From DAMBHY01 sp032068765 (lineage in GTDB: Bacteria > Bacteroidota > Bacteroidia > Bacteroidales > Dysgonomonadaceae), in assembly GCA_032068765.1 (NCBI GenBank), contig DAMBHY010000006.1, positions 1-64,000 on the forward strand: 64,000 nucleotides of DNA, in the 5' to 3' direction. The notes under the pieces were generated by a model, which did no database searches, was not told the origin of the DNA, and saw only the letters and a list, made by a program, of their open reading frames with translations. The number at the start of each line of letters is the position of its first letter. Positions within the stretch are counted from its first letter, which is position 1. Below, one piece after another: positions 16,111 through 24,944 of the stretch. A program made the translations under genes and the position numbers.

Positions 16111-16869
16111 ATGACTAAATTATTAGAAATAAAGGACCTTCATGCCAAAGTAGAAGGTAAAGACATCCTTAAAGGTATTAATCTGGAAGTAAATGAAGGA
16201 GAAATACACGCCATAATGGGGCCCAACGGATCAGGCAAAAGTACACTAGCATCCGTTCTTTCGGGAAATCCGAAGTTTGAAGTTACAGGCGGAAAAGTTA
16301 TTTTCAAAGGTAAGGATTTACTAGATATGGAACCTGAAGATCGCGCCCGTGAAGGTATTTTCTTAAGTTTTCAATATCCCGTTGAAATTCCTGGTGTGAG
16401 CATGGTCAACTTCATGCGTGCCGCAGTGAATGAACAACGAAAATATAAAGGTCTTGAACCAATCGCAGCGACAGATTTTCTAAAACTGATGCGCGAAAAG
16501 CGCGAAATGATGGGAATGGACAGTCAGTTGGTGAGTCGTTCGGTGAACGAAGGTTTTTCCGGTGGTGAGAAAAAGCGCAACGAGATTTTCCAGATGGCAA
16601 TGCTTGACCCAAAATTGTCAATCTTAGACGAAACAGATTCAGGTTTGGATATTGACGCTTTGCGAGTGGTGGCAACAGGGGTAAATAAACTTCAGACACC
16701 AAACAACGCGACTATCGTTATTACGCACTATCAGCGCCTTCTCGATTACATAAAACCGCACATTGTACATGTTTTGTACAAAGGACGAATCATAAAAACT
16801 GCAGGTCCAGAACTGGCACTCGAACTAGAAGAAAAAGGTTACGACTGGTTAATTAAAGACATTGATTAA
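16111..16869 (+). CDS. sufC: Fe-S cluster assembly ATPase SufC
   Basis: A 252-residue ABC-type ATPase of the SUF system, which assembles iron-sulfur clusters on the SufB-SufC-SufD scaffold. Walker A is GPNGSGKSTLASVL, the signature region is NEGFSGGEKKRNEIFQ and Walker B is SILDETDSGLDIDAL, where the DETDSGLDID form is specific to SufC. It is the first gene of the operon sufC-sufD-sufS-radC-sufT-like-lpxH. SufB, the usual gene before sufC, is not encoded upstream; the preceding 270 bp hold no coding sequence. SufC needs SufB for function, so sufB is expected elsewhere in the genome. Confidence 0.97.
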   Translation: MTKLLEIKDLHAKVEGKDILKGINLEVNEGEIHAIMGPNGSGKSTLASVLSGNPKFEVTGGKVIFKGKDLLDMEPEDRAREGIFLSFQYPVEIPGVSMVNFMRAAVNEQRKYKGLEPIAATDFLKLMREKREMMGMDSQLVSRSVNEGFSGGEKKRNEIFQMAMLDPKLSILDETDSGLDIDALRVVATGVNKLQTPNNATIVITHYQRLLDYIKPHIVHVLYKGRIIKTAGPELALELEEKGYDWLIKDID

Positions 16870-16881
16870 TACCATTGCACT

Positions 16882-18222
16882 ATGATAGAACAACAATATA
16901 TCGACCTTTTCCAAAATTTCAGAGAGCAGCTCAACGCTCATTCCATAGAGGTGATGAACCAACAGAGAGATGCTGCTTTTGAAAAATTTAAGGAAATCGG
17001 GTTGCCTACAACACGTTTGGAAGATTACAAACATTCGGATATAGCTTCACTTTTTGATGCGGATTTCGGACTCAATCTTAAGAATCTTCCTATTCCTGTA
17101 AATCCTTATGACGCTTTTCGGTGCGATGTTCCCAACCTATCCACTCATCTGCATTTTCTTATCAACGACCGTTATTACCAAAAAAGTCAAAATAATGAAA
17201 ATCTTCCCCAGGGAGTTTTTGTAGGTGGGATGCATGAATTTGCAACACTTCATCCTGAGGTTTTAGCTAAACATTATGCTAAAATAGCACAAGATGAGAC
17301 AAACGGTGTATTGGCCTATAACACTATGTTCTCTCAGGACGGATTTGTTGTGTATGTACCTGAAAATGTGCATATCGAAAAGCCATTGCAGTTGATAAAT
17401 ATACTACGTAGTTCGGTAGATTTAAATGTAAATAGACGTATTCTTGTAATAGCTGAGAAAAATGCTTCCGTAAAATTGCTTGTTTGTGACCATACGGCGG
17501 ATGATGTCAAATTTTTGGTGACTCAGGTAACGGAAGTCTACGCCGACAAGGATGCTCAGGTGGACTTTTACGAACTCGAAGAAAATTCGATTAATGTTTC
17601 ACGCATAGCGTCGCTATATTCCAATCAGTATGAAAATTCTAATGTGGTAACAAGTGGCATCACGCTGCATAGCGGATATACTCGCAACAATTATTATTTC
17701 CACCTTTTAGGTGAGCATGCAGAAGCTCACGCAGGCGGATTGGCAATATGTGATAAATCACAACATGTGGATAATTTCGCGTTTCTTGATCATGCTGTGC
17801 CAAATTGTATGAGCAATGAGCTCTTCAAATATGTGCTGCAGGAAAAATCAACCGGCGTATTCTGTGGAAAAATTCTGGTGGAAAAAGACGCACAGAAAAC
17901 CCAGGCGTATCAAAACAATCGCAACCTTTGTGCATCTGAGGAAGCGCACATGTATTCCAAACCACAACTCGAAATTTATGCCGATGACGTGAAATGTTCA
18001 CATGGTCTCACTACCGGTCAGTTGGATGACGAAGCGTTGTTTTATTTGCAGGCACGCGGAATAAGTAAAGATGAAGCGCGCATGCTTTTAATGGTAGCGT
18101 TTACAAAAGATGTACTTGACCTGATTCGTATAGATACACTCGTTGAACGTCTGGATTTACTCATTAACAAACGATTCAGAGGCGAATTGCTGCGTTGCGG
18201 AAACTGCAATGTTTGCAGATAA
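16882..18222 (+). CDS. sufD: Fe-S cluster assembly scaffold protein SufD
   Basis: A 446-residue beta-helix protein of the SufB/SufD family. The N-terminal helical part (LPTTRLEDYKHSDIASL) is typical of SufD, and the C-terminal core has the family segments KPQLEIYADDVKCSHGLTTGQLD and DEARMLLMVAFTKDVL. It is closer to SufD than SufB: it has the shorter length and the Asp/Lys/Cys/His pattern of SufD. The last residues (LRCGNCNVCR) form a Cys-rich tail of the CxxCxxC type, an unusual end that might bind metal. It starts 12 bp after sufC. Confidence 0.95.
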   Translation: MIEQQYIDLFQNFREQLNAHSIEVMNQQRDAAFEKFKEIGLPTTRLEDYKHSDIASLFDADFGLNLKNLPIPVNPYDAFRCDVPNLSTHLHFLINDRYYQKSQNNENLPQGVFVGGMHEFATLHPEVLAKHYAKIAQDETNGVLAYNTMFSQDGFVVYVPENVHIEKPLQLINILRSSVDLNVNRRILVIAEKNASVKLLVCDHTADDVKFLVTQVTEVYADKDAQVDFYELEENSINVSRIASLYSNQYENSNVVTSGITLHSGYTRNNYYFHLLGEHAEAHAGGLAICDKSQHVDNFAFLDHAVPNCMSNELFKYVLQEKSTGVFCGKILVEKDAQKTQAYQNNRNLCASEEAHMYSKPQLEIYADDVKCSHGLTTGQLDDEALFYLQARGISKDEARMLLMVAFTKDVLDLIRIDTLVERLDLLINKRFRGELLRCGNCNVCR

Positions 18223-18234
18223 AATCAAAAATAG

Positions 18235-19446
18235 ATGGACATAAATAATATACGTGCCGACTTTCCTATCTTAAGCACGCAGGTGTACGGAAAGCCGTTG
18301 ATATATTTGGATAATGGGGCAACCACACAGAAACCGTGGCGCGTCATTAATGCAATTACGGAAATGTATACCTCTGCAAATGCAAACGTGCACAGAGGTG
18401 TGCATTTTTTAAGTCAAAAAGCGACAGATGCGCACGAAAATTCGCGTAAAGTCGTTCAGCAATATATTAATGCTGCTTCTTCAAATGAAATTGTGTTTAC
18501 GAGAGGAACCACCGAATCCATAAATTTGATAGCTTCTTCATTCTGCCGCCAGTTTTGTAAGGAAGGAGATGAAATTCTTATCACCGAAATGGAGCACCAC
18601 GCAAATATTGTTCCCTGGCAGATGCAGGGCGATATTCATGGCGTGAAATTGAAGGTTGCTCCAATAAACGATGAAGGAGAATTGATTTTAGACGAATTTG
18701 AAAATAAGATTACGGAACGTACAAAACTGATTTCCGTAACGCATATCTCCAATGTTCTTGGCACAATTAATCCCATCAAAAAGATAATAGAAATCGGACA
18801 CAAATTCAATATTCCCGTATTGATTGATGCTGCTCAGTCTGTACAACACATGAAAGTGGATGTGCAAGAGCTTGATTGCGATTTTCTTGTGTTTTCTTCT
18901 CATAAAATATACGGACCCACGGGAATCGGCGTTCTTTATGGAAAAGAAAAATGGCTGGAGGCAATTCCTCCTTATCAGGGTGGGGGAGAAATGATTGAAA
19001 GTGTATGTTTTGAGAAAACAACGTACAACGAACTTCCATTCAAGTTTGAAGCTGGAACACCCGATTATGTCGGGACCGTTGGGTTGGCTGCTGCTTTGAA
19101 TTATGTGTCTGAAATCGGCTTGGAAGAAATAGGTAAATACGAACATGAACTTTTGCAATATGCGATGCATAAAATGCAGGAGATTGACGGGATAAGGTTA
19201 ATAGGAACTGCGAAAGAAAAAAGCAGTGTTATATCTTTTCTAGTAAAAGACATACATCCTTACGACATGGGCACGTTGTTAGACCGAATGGGGATAGCTA
19301 TCCGCACCGGACATCATTGTGCTGAGCCTCTCGTACACAGAATGAACGTAGAAAGTACCGCCCGCGCTTCATTGGCAATGTACAATACTAAAGAAGAAAT
19401 CGACGCTTTCGTGGCCGCTATTCAAAAGGTTTCGAAAATGTTTTAA
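18235..19446 (+). CDS. sufS: Cysteine desulfurase SufS
   Basis: A 403-residue PLP enzyme (class V aminotransferase fold) that takes sulfur from L-cysteine for Fe-S cluster building. The PLP-binding Lys is in FSSHKIYGPTGIGVLYG and the persulfide-carrying Cys in RTGHHCAEPLVHR near residue 360. EMEHHANIVPWQ and AGTPDYVG are also family marks. The short RxGHHCA form identifies SufS (group II) rather than IscS. The sulfur carrier SufE or SufU is not encoded here. It lies 12 bp after sufD. Confidence 0.96.
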   Translation: MDINNIRADFPILSTQVYGKPLIYLDNGATTQKPWRVINAITEMYTSANANVHRGVHFLSQKATDAHENSRKVVQQYINAASSNEIVFTRGTTESINLIASSFCRQFCKEGDEILITEMEHHANIVPWQMQGDIHGVKLKVAPINDEGELILDEFENKITERTKLISVTHISNVLGTINPIKKIIEIGHKFNIPVLIDAAQSVQHMKVDVQELDCDFLVFSSHKIYGPTGIGVLYGKEKWLEAIPPYQGGGEMIESVCFEKTTYNELPFKFEAGTPDYVGTVGLAAALNYVSEIGLEEIGKYEHELLQYAMHKMQEIDGIRLIGTAKEKSSVISFLVKDIHPYDMGTLLDRMGIAIRTGHHCAEPLVHRMNVESTARASLAMYNTKEEIDAFVAAIQKVSKMF

Positions 19447-19476
19447 TTTTGTTTTACAATACGTTGTGATGCTACT

Positions 19477-20172
19477 ATGGAAAATCCACAAAAATTGTCG
19501 ATAAAGAATTGGGCTGAGGCAGACCGCCCGCGGGAGAAGATGCTTATGCGTGGTTCATCGGCATTGACTGACTCGGAATTATTGGCAATATTGATTGGGT
19601 CAGGTAGCAGAACAGAAAGTGCGGTAGAACTTGCACAACGAATTCTTCGTCAGGCGGAAGACAGTCTTCACTTATTAGGAAAAATGTCGGTGCAGGAAAT
19701 GACAAAGATAAAGGGCGTTGGACCCGCAAAGGCGGTAACAATCTCAGCAGCCCTGGAATTAGGAAGACGAAGGAAAAATACTGAAGTTGAGGATAGACCA
19801 AAGATAACTTGTTCGCGTGATGCGTACAATGTTCTTACTCCCTTATTCATCGACCTGCCGCACGAAGAGATGTGGGCATTGTTGCTCGACAGAGCAAACA
19901 AAGTGGAGCACAAGATGCAAGTAAGCAAAGGTGGAATTTCGGGAACGGTGGTGGATGTCCGCCTCATTCTTCGCGAAGCGATTAACAGATATACGTCAGG
20001 AATTATTCTGGCGCACAACCATCCATCGGGAAATTGCGTTCCCAGCAACCAGGATATTCAAATTACAAAGAAACTCAAAGAAGGCTGCAAACTGATGGAT
20101 ATAAATTTACTTGACCATCTCATCGTCTGCGACAAAAAGTATTACAGTTTTGGCGACGAGGGAATTATTTGA
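19477..20172 (+). CDS. radC: RadC-family JAB/MPN domain protein
   Basis: A 231-residue protein of the RadC family. The N-terminus has the helix-hairpin-helix-like section (MTKIKGVGPAKAVTISAALELGRR) and the C-terminus the JAMM metal site HNHPSG followed by Asp in PSNQD. RadC was once called a DNA repair protein, but its enzymatic role is not established. Here it is in the suf-lpxH transcription unit (30 bp after sufS, 12 bp before the next gene), a position that does not explain its function. Confidence 0.93.
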   Translation: MENPQKLSIKNWAEADRPREKMLMRGSSALTDSELLAILIGSGSRTESAVELAQRILRQAEDSLHLLGKMSVQEMTKIKGVGPAKAVTISAALELGRRRKNTEVEDRPKITCSRDAYNVLTPLFIDLPHEEMWALLLDRANKVEHKMQVSKGGISGTVVDVRLILREAINRYTSGIILAHNHPSGNCVPSNQDIQITKKLKEGCKLMDINLLDHLIVCDKKYYSFGDEGII

Positions 20173-20184
20173 AAAATAAAAAAT

Positions 20185-20502
20185 ATGAACGAAAAAATAC
20201 AAGAAATACAAGACCAGATTGTGGTGATGCTCAAGACTGTGTATGACCCAGAAATTCCGGTGAACATCTACGATTTGGGTATGATTTACGATATAGATGT
20301 GGATGACGAATACAACGTGGATATTGAAATGACCTTTACTTCACCGAGTTGTCCGGCGGCAGATTTTATTCTGATGGATGTACAGATGAAAGTGGAATCC
20401 ATCCCCGATGTGCAATCCGTAAAAATAAATCTTACTTTCGAACCCGAGTGGGATAAATCTATGATGTCGGAAGAAGCGTTGCTGGAGTTGGGTATGATGT
20501 AA
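20185..20502 (+). CDS. SufT-like/MIP18-family (DUF59) Fe-S maturation protein
   Basis: A 105-residue DUF59 protein. The family core is VKTVYDPEIPVNIYDLGMIYDIDV, then MTFTSPSCPAADFI with the conserved reactive Cys, and a C-terminal VNLTFEPEW-like segment (KINLTFEPEWDKSMMSEEALLELGM), which defines the SUF-associated YitW/SufT group. These proteins help deliver or mature Fe-S clusters. Its position 12 bp after radC in the suf operon agrees. Confidence 0.92.
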   Translation: MNEKIQEIQDQIVVMLKTVYDPEIPVNIYDLGMIYDIDVDDEYNVDIEMTFTSPSCPAADFILMDVQMKVESIPDVQSVKINLTFEPEWDKSMMSEEALLELGMM

Positions 20503-20510
20503 TCACTTGC

Positions 20511-21260
20511 ATGGATAATCGAAAAAAACTCTATTTCATCTCGGATGTACATTTAGGGTCGTCGTCGCACAAATGTACGCACGATACAGAACGAAAACTC
20601 TGTTGTTGGTTAGACTCTATTCGCGATAGTGCGGCGGCTGTGTACCTCTTGGGAGATATTTTTGATTACTGGTTTGAATACAAACATGTAGTGCCGAGAG
20701 GTTTCGTTCGTCTGCTCGGAAAACTGGCGGAGATGACCGACACTGGTATTGAAATACATTTTTTTATAGGGAATCACGATATTTGGGTTACCGATTACCT
20801 TTCTAAAGAGTGTGGTCTTATCATACATAAAGAACCTTACATTACTAAATTCAACGGTGCTAAGTTTTACCTCGCGCATGGTGACGGCTTGGGGGATGAA
20901 TCTAAGTCTTTCCAATTCTTGAGAAAAGTTTTCCATAGTAACTTTCTCCGCAAAGCATATGCCTCACTTCATCCTGGGTGGACAGTCCCTTTGGCACATG
21001 CCTGGTCTAATAAAAGCCGCAAAACCGGCGGCGATATGGGATACCTGGGAGAAAATAAGGAGCACCTTGTTATTTTCGCGAAAAAACTACTCCAACAACA
21101 ACCTGATATCAATTATTTCATTTTCGGACACCGTCATATCATGCTTGATCTGATGATTGCGCCGACATCTCGTGTCGCTATTTTGGGCGATTGGTTACAA
21201 TATTTTTCCTACGGAGTTTTTGATGGGGAAAATTTTGAACTTTGTGTTTTTGAAGATTAA
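20511..21260 (+). CDS. lpxH: UDP-2,3-diacylglucosamine diphosphatase (LpxH family)
   Basis: A 249-residue calcineurin-like phosphoesterase. Metal-binding motifs are ISDVHLGS near the N-terminus, LLGDIFDYWFE, FIGNHDIWV, AHGDGLGD and IFGHRHIML. This set, with the YWFEY segment, fits LpxH, which makes lipid X from UDP-2,3-diacylglucosamine in lipid A synthesis at the inner membrane. It is the last gene of the suf operon (8-bp gap) and its stop overlaps the convergent glycosyltransferase by 4 bp, so no terminator separates them. Confidence 0.9.
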   Translation: MDNRKKLYFISDVHLGSSSHKCTHDTERKLCCWLDSIRDSAAAVYLLGDIFDYWFEYKHVVPRGFVRLLGKLAEMTDTGIEIHFFIGNHDIWVTDYLSKECGLIIHKEPYITKFNGAKFYLAHGDGLGDESKSFQFLRKVFHSNFLRKAYASLHPGWTVPLAHAWSNKSRKTGGDMGYLGENKEHLVIFAKKLLQQQPDINYFIFGHRHIMLDLMIAPTSRVAILGDWLQYFSYGVFDGENFELCVFED

Positions 21261-22246
21261 AAACGCCGAAAATCTTTACTCAAATAACTAAAATACTCAC
21301 TGGAAGAAACAGGGAAATACAGCGCACGTAATAAAGTGATAATTCCTTTGTCTTCCTTGGTATAAAACAATTGTATTTTGTGCTTCGCACAGAATAATGA
21401 CATTCTCATAACGCCAATAAAAGAAGTATCTTGTTGCAATCGGCAGAGTTTTTTTGCGTTTTCAACGGCTTCGTTTCTAATCCCCGTTCTTTCTAGAAAT
21501 AACCGCGCTTCATTAAGTCGTCGTTTCATCTCTGGTTTCAATTCCTGATATAGTTTCCAGGTGCGATGGACATTTTGGAAGATATTCTTCAATGTAAGTT
21601 TGTTGTCTTTTGGTTTGGTGTAAGTCATTGAATTGCCGTGCCGGCGGTGATTGACCAGCACATCTTCCACAAACGCAACGCCTGCATCCGCTTTTGCCAA
21701 AAGCATAAAGATAGCGTCATAATACCGCAGTTCGAGATAAGGTGAATCGTAGGGGATTTTATTTATCAGTTCGTGTTTAAACATCTGGGTATGTCCCGAA
21801 ATAGGATTGATATACAAAAGTCGTAACAATTCAAAATTGGGAATCCGACTGTCGAAATGTAGCGGCAATCCTTCGGTAGAAAACGGACGCGAAAATCCCC
21901 CGCAAAGCGTATTGTCTCCGATCTTTTGGATTTGTTTCTCCAGTTTGTCTGGTTCCCAACGGTCATCCTGATCGGAAATTGCTATATAATCCCCCGTTGC
22001 ACGTTGAATCGCGCTGTAAAAATTGGCATTGACACCTTTTCCGTTTTCGTTCTGAAATATTCTGATGGATGGATGTTTTAGCGCGTATTCAGAAAGTATA
22101 ATCCATGTTTTGTCTGTGGAATGGTCGTCCTGGATGACGATTTCAAAAGGCGGGAAAGTCTGCGCAAGAATGGAATCAATCTGCTCGGAAACAAACTTTT
22201 CACCATTGTAGGTACACATCACTACCGAAATTTTCTGATTACTCAT
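21257..22246 (-). CDS. Glycosyltransferase family 2
   Basis: A 329-residue GT-A fold enzyme. The N-terminus ISVVMCTYNGEKFVSEQIDSI, the nucleotide-sugar site VIQDDHSTD, and ISDQDDRWEPDKLEKQ with the metal-binding DQD are typical of family 2 enzymes that build surface polysaccharides (the SDQDD form is common in rhamnosyl- and glucosyltransferase members). No transmembrane helices are evident. Sugar donor and acceptor cannot be told from sequence. It follows the TrmH-like gene by 28 bp on the same strand, probably one operon, and overlaps lpxH by 4 bp at the 3' ends. Confidence 0.9.
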   Translation of the reverse strand: MSNQKISVVMCTYNGEKFVSEQIDSILAQTFPPFEIVIQDDHSTDKTWIILSEYALKHPSIRIFQNENGKGVNANFYSAIQRATGDYIAISDQDDRWEPDKLEKQIQKIGDNTLCGGFSRPFSTEGLPLHFDSRIPNFELLRLLYINPISGHTQMFKHELINKIPYDSPYLELRYYDAIFMLLAKADAGVAFVEDVLVNHRRHGNSMTYTKPKDNKLTLKNIFQNVHRTWKLYQELKPEMKRRLNEARLFLERTGIRNEAVENAKKLCRLQQDTSFIGVMRMSLFCAKHKIQLFYTKEDKGIITLLRALYFPVSSSEYFSYLSKDFRRF

Positions 22247-22274
22247 GCTTTGTGCTGTTTACCTGTCTGCAGGT

Positions 22275-22817
22275 CTACTTGTATACTTTCTTAAAAAAAT
22301 CCCAAATAACAATCCCCGCAGTAACCGATACATTTAGAGAATGCTTCGTACCGAATTGCGGGATTTCGATGCAGTCATCCGACGCGTCAATGACGCTTTG
22401 CTGCACACCATATACTTCATTCCCCAGAATTACTGCGTATTTTTTCTGTTTGTCCAGTTCGATATTTTCCAGAGAGATGCTGTTTTCCACTTGTTCGATA
22501 GAGTAAATGGTGAAACCTTTGTTTTTTAACTGATTAACCACCTGCAAAGTATCTTCAACATACTCCCATTTTACTGAATCTTCCGCGCCAAGGGCCGTTT
22601 TGTGAATTTCCGCATTCGGAGGAGTGGAAGTGATGCCGCAAAGATAAATGGTTTCCACACGAAAAGCGTCGCTGGTGCGAAAAACCGACCCGATATTATT
22701 GCGGCTGCGCACATTGTCCAGCACCACGCACAATGGAATTTTTTCTGCTTCGCGAAATTCTTCTACGCTGATGCGGTGCATCTCCTCTACATTCAGTTTT
22801 CTTTTCTCCCTATTCAT
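22275..22817 (-). CDS. TrmH/SpoU-family RNA 2'-O-methyltransferase
   Basis: A 180-residue SPOUT methyltransferase. Motif 1 is VVLDNVRSRNNIGSVFRTSDAF; the C-terminal knot has AVILGNEVYGVQQSVID and QFGTKHSLNVSVTAGIVIWDF. It methylates ribose 2'-OH in tRNA or rRNA using S-adenosylmethionine; which nucleotide is unknown. The frame continues upstream to 22934, but a promoter (minus strand TAACTTTG at 22838-22845) lies within that extension, so the ATG at 22817 is the start. Confidence 0.92.
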   Translation of the reverse strand: MNREKRKLNVEEMHRISVEEFREAEKIPLCVVLDNVRSRNNIGSVFRTSDAFRVETIYLCGITSTPPNAEIHKTALGAEDSVKWEYVEDTLQVVNQLKNKGFTIYSIEQVENSISLENIELDKQKKYAVILGNEVYGVQQSVIDASDDCIEIPQFGTKHSLNVSVTAGIVIWDFFKKVYK

Positions 22818-22837
22818 ACCCTTTTGGAATTGTGCGA

Positions 22838-22845
22838 CAAAGTTA
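22838..22845 (-). promoter_or_regulatory. -7 element of the TrmH-like gene
   Basis: Minus strand TAACTTTG, an exact TAnnTTTG match, 20 bp before the ATG at 22817. Confidence 0.65.
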
Positions 22846-23075
22846 AGATTATTATAAGAAATTCCTGAAAAAATGCACGGTTGTTTAGCCTTTGCACAAG
22901 GCATGATTTCCGAAGTCCTAAGGAGATTAACCATGGTTCTTTCTCGACCTCTACGGACATTAGCAAGTGGACAAGTTGTCCTTTCCTAAAACTTTCGAAG
23001 TTTCTCCAGTATTTTTTTACTTCTGTACATCTCAGGAGGTTCATCCGAGTCGACAGGCTAATAAATGTATAGAAT

Positions 23076-24227
23076 TCATAACTCAATACCAAAACGAACA
23101 AATCCTACCAAAGCATTTTTCAATTTGTTTTCGGTTCCAGCGGGATTGATAATGTATTGCAGATTAGGTTTCACGAAAAAGTGATCACCAAATTGTGATT
23201 TATAGGTGAGTTCAAAGGTGGTTTCATTGCCAATTTCATTGTCCAGTCCCGAATGCACAACGGCAAACCCCAATACATCGTCTAAATTTTTTTGAAAAAG
23301 TCCCTTATAATTTATTCCCGCGCCGAGGTAGTACCAGTTGTCATTCAAACTTCGTGGACTGATACTGGTCTGTGTGAATAGTGTCAATTCTTTTCCCGCC
23401 TGATTTTTATACAAAGTATGGTCGGTAACCAGATAGAGCCCATAATTGGCAGGATGACTTTCTGTTATTGTGTTTCCAGCTCCATCCGATTTGTTAAAAA
23501 AATGCCCATTGTGATAATATGATCCAAGCCTGTAAATCGCGCTATGTGCTTCCGTAATCTTCTTGTAGCTAATTTCGGAGAAAGCAATGTATCCTTCATT
23601 TCTCGACAAGTTCCAGTTTAGATTGTACTTATTGCTTGAAAAATTATCGGGAATTCCGTCAAAAATGGCAAGTTTCATTGTCAATTTATCTGTAAAATCA
23701 TAATGGATTTGCGCGCCTAAAGATGTCAGCGGGAAGATGGGAACCATCAGATTGGAGGCAACGGTTGAATGTACGCCGCACGAACTATTTAGAAACAATC
23801 CCGCTGATTCGCTTGACAGAAATTCCACGCATAAATCTTGTAGACCTACTACGAATGACGCGTTGCCTATCTTTTGTTTGTACCACAATTCATGCAGATA
23901 GGTTAGATCGCCCGCTTCAATGTTGGAAGCTGTCTGGAAATCGCCGATTAGTGTTTCGGAGGCTTTGCCGCCGTGTGTGTTCGCTGCATTAATAAAAACT
24001 TCGCCGCCTTTCCACCAGCCTGCTTTTTCAGTATCAATTCCCAAAGTGAGATTGAGCATTCCCATATACACTGCTCCGGTTTTTATTCCGCCTCTGAAAT
24101 TATATCCTGTGTCGCTGATATAGGATGCACCGAAAGTGAAAGCTCTACCTCTTATGCTGTCGTTATCTTGTGAATATCCTGTAAATGTGAGGAAAAGAAT
24201 GATGGCGATGATATATATTCGTTTCAT
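23076..24227 (-). CDS. OprB-family carbohydrate-selective porin
   Basis: A 383-residue outer-membrane beta-barrel. A signal peptide (RIYIIAIILFLTFTGYSQ) comes first. The mature chain shows amphipathic strands throughout, with family-like segments TEKAGWWKGGEVFINAANTH, EAGDLTYLHELWYKQ, GLQDLCVEFLSSE and a C-terminus ending in an aromatic-alternating strand (GFVRFGIEL). OprB-type porins pass sugars such as glucose across the outer membrane; the substrate here is unknown. Monocistronic. The 258 bp between it and the TrmH-like gene hold no convincing gene. Confidence 0.88.
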   Translation of the reverse strand: MKRIYIIAIILFLTFTGYSQDNDSIRGRAFTFGASYISDTGYNFRGGIKTGAVYMGMLNLTLGIDTEKAGWWKGGEVFINAANTHGGKASETLIGDFQTASNIEAGDLTYLHELWYKQKIGNASFVVGLQDLCVEFLSSESAGLFLNSSCGVHSTVASNLMVPIFPLTSLGAQIHYDFTDKLTMKLAIFDGIPDNFSSNKYNLNWNLSRNEGYIAFSEISYKKITEAHSAIYRLGSYYHNGHFFNKSDGAGNTITESHPANYGLYLVTDHTLYKNQAGKELTLFTQTSISPRSLNDNWYYLGAGINYKGLFQKNLDDVLGFAVVHSGLDNEIGNETTFELTYKSQFGDHFFVKPNLQYIINPAGTENKLKNALVGFVRFGIEL

Positions 24228-24332
24228 TTTACCCTAAAATTTATTTCAAGTGCAAAATAATTGAAAAAACGAAAGTGGGTCAATCACCTAATAAAGGGAT
24301 ATTCTTTGTTTGGAATCACCAGAAATGGGGAT

Positions 24333-24944
24333 TTAAAGTGAAATACTATCCAGAGAAATGATGTTCATTGTTATGGCATAGATGGCAAGACCCGACAGAC
24401 TTTTTATACCTGTCTTGTCCATAATGTTTTTTCGATGTGTAATCACTGTGTGGATGCTGATGTTCAATTTGTCCGCAATTTCCTTGTTGGTAAATCCTTT
24501 TACCAGTTCTCTTAATATATCAATTTCCCTGTCGGTCAGTTGTTCGTGTGGGTCGCTGGTGTGAAGCTGCGCGTCTTTTCTCGATAATTTCTGAAGAATA
24601 GTTTCTGCATTGTCGGTAATGGAGATGGTGTCATTCAGCTTAGTCAGGATTTCATTCTCAAAAAATGAATAAATCATACCAATCCAAACGATATCCGGAT
24701 GGTGTCTTTTTAGTTTGGAGAAATCATTCATTCTGTTCTGCAGCAGAGAAGGATTAAGAAGGACGAAGTCAATATTTTCTTTCTGAATAATCTGCTCGAG
24801 TTCTTCCAAATCATTGATCCTGTAGAGATAAAATCGCCTGCTTGATTGCAGCAAAATAGTAGAAATCCCTTCGTAGACAATAGTAGAAGGTTCGTAAATA
24901 CAAATATTAGTCCAGTGTCTATCCATTAAATCTCTCATTTTCAA
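24333..24944 (-). CDS. LuxR-type transcriptional regulator with degenerate receiver
   Basis: A 203-residue protein. The C-terminal LuxR helix-turn-helix is clear (LTDREIDILRELVKGFTNKEIADKLNISIHTVITH). The N-terminal half has receiver-like alternation, but the phosphorylation machinery is lost: the opening acidic pair reads YEPS, the phospho-acceptor Asp is replaced by Asn (FVLLNPSLL) and no conserved Lys is present. It is therefore probably not controlled by phosphorylation. Its start overlaps the end of the hemerythrin gene by 26 bp, so the two are translationally coupled and probably work together. Confidence 0.87.
   Translation of the reverse strand: MKMRDLMDRHWTNICIYEPSTIVYEGISTILLQSSRRFYLYRINDLEELEQIIQKENIDFVLLNPSLLQNRMNDFSKLKRHHPDIVWIGMIYSFFENEILTKLNDTISITDNAETILQKLSRKDAQLHTSDPHEQLTDREIDILRELVKGFTNKEIADKLNISIHTVITHRKNIMDKTGIKSLSGLAIYAITMNIISLDSISL

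Noticed and set aside
22818..22934. Longer N-terminus for the TrmH-like protein
   Set aside because: It includes the promoter at 22838-22845.
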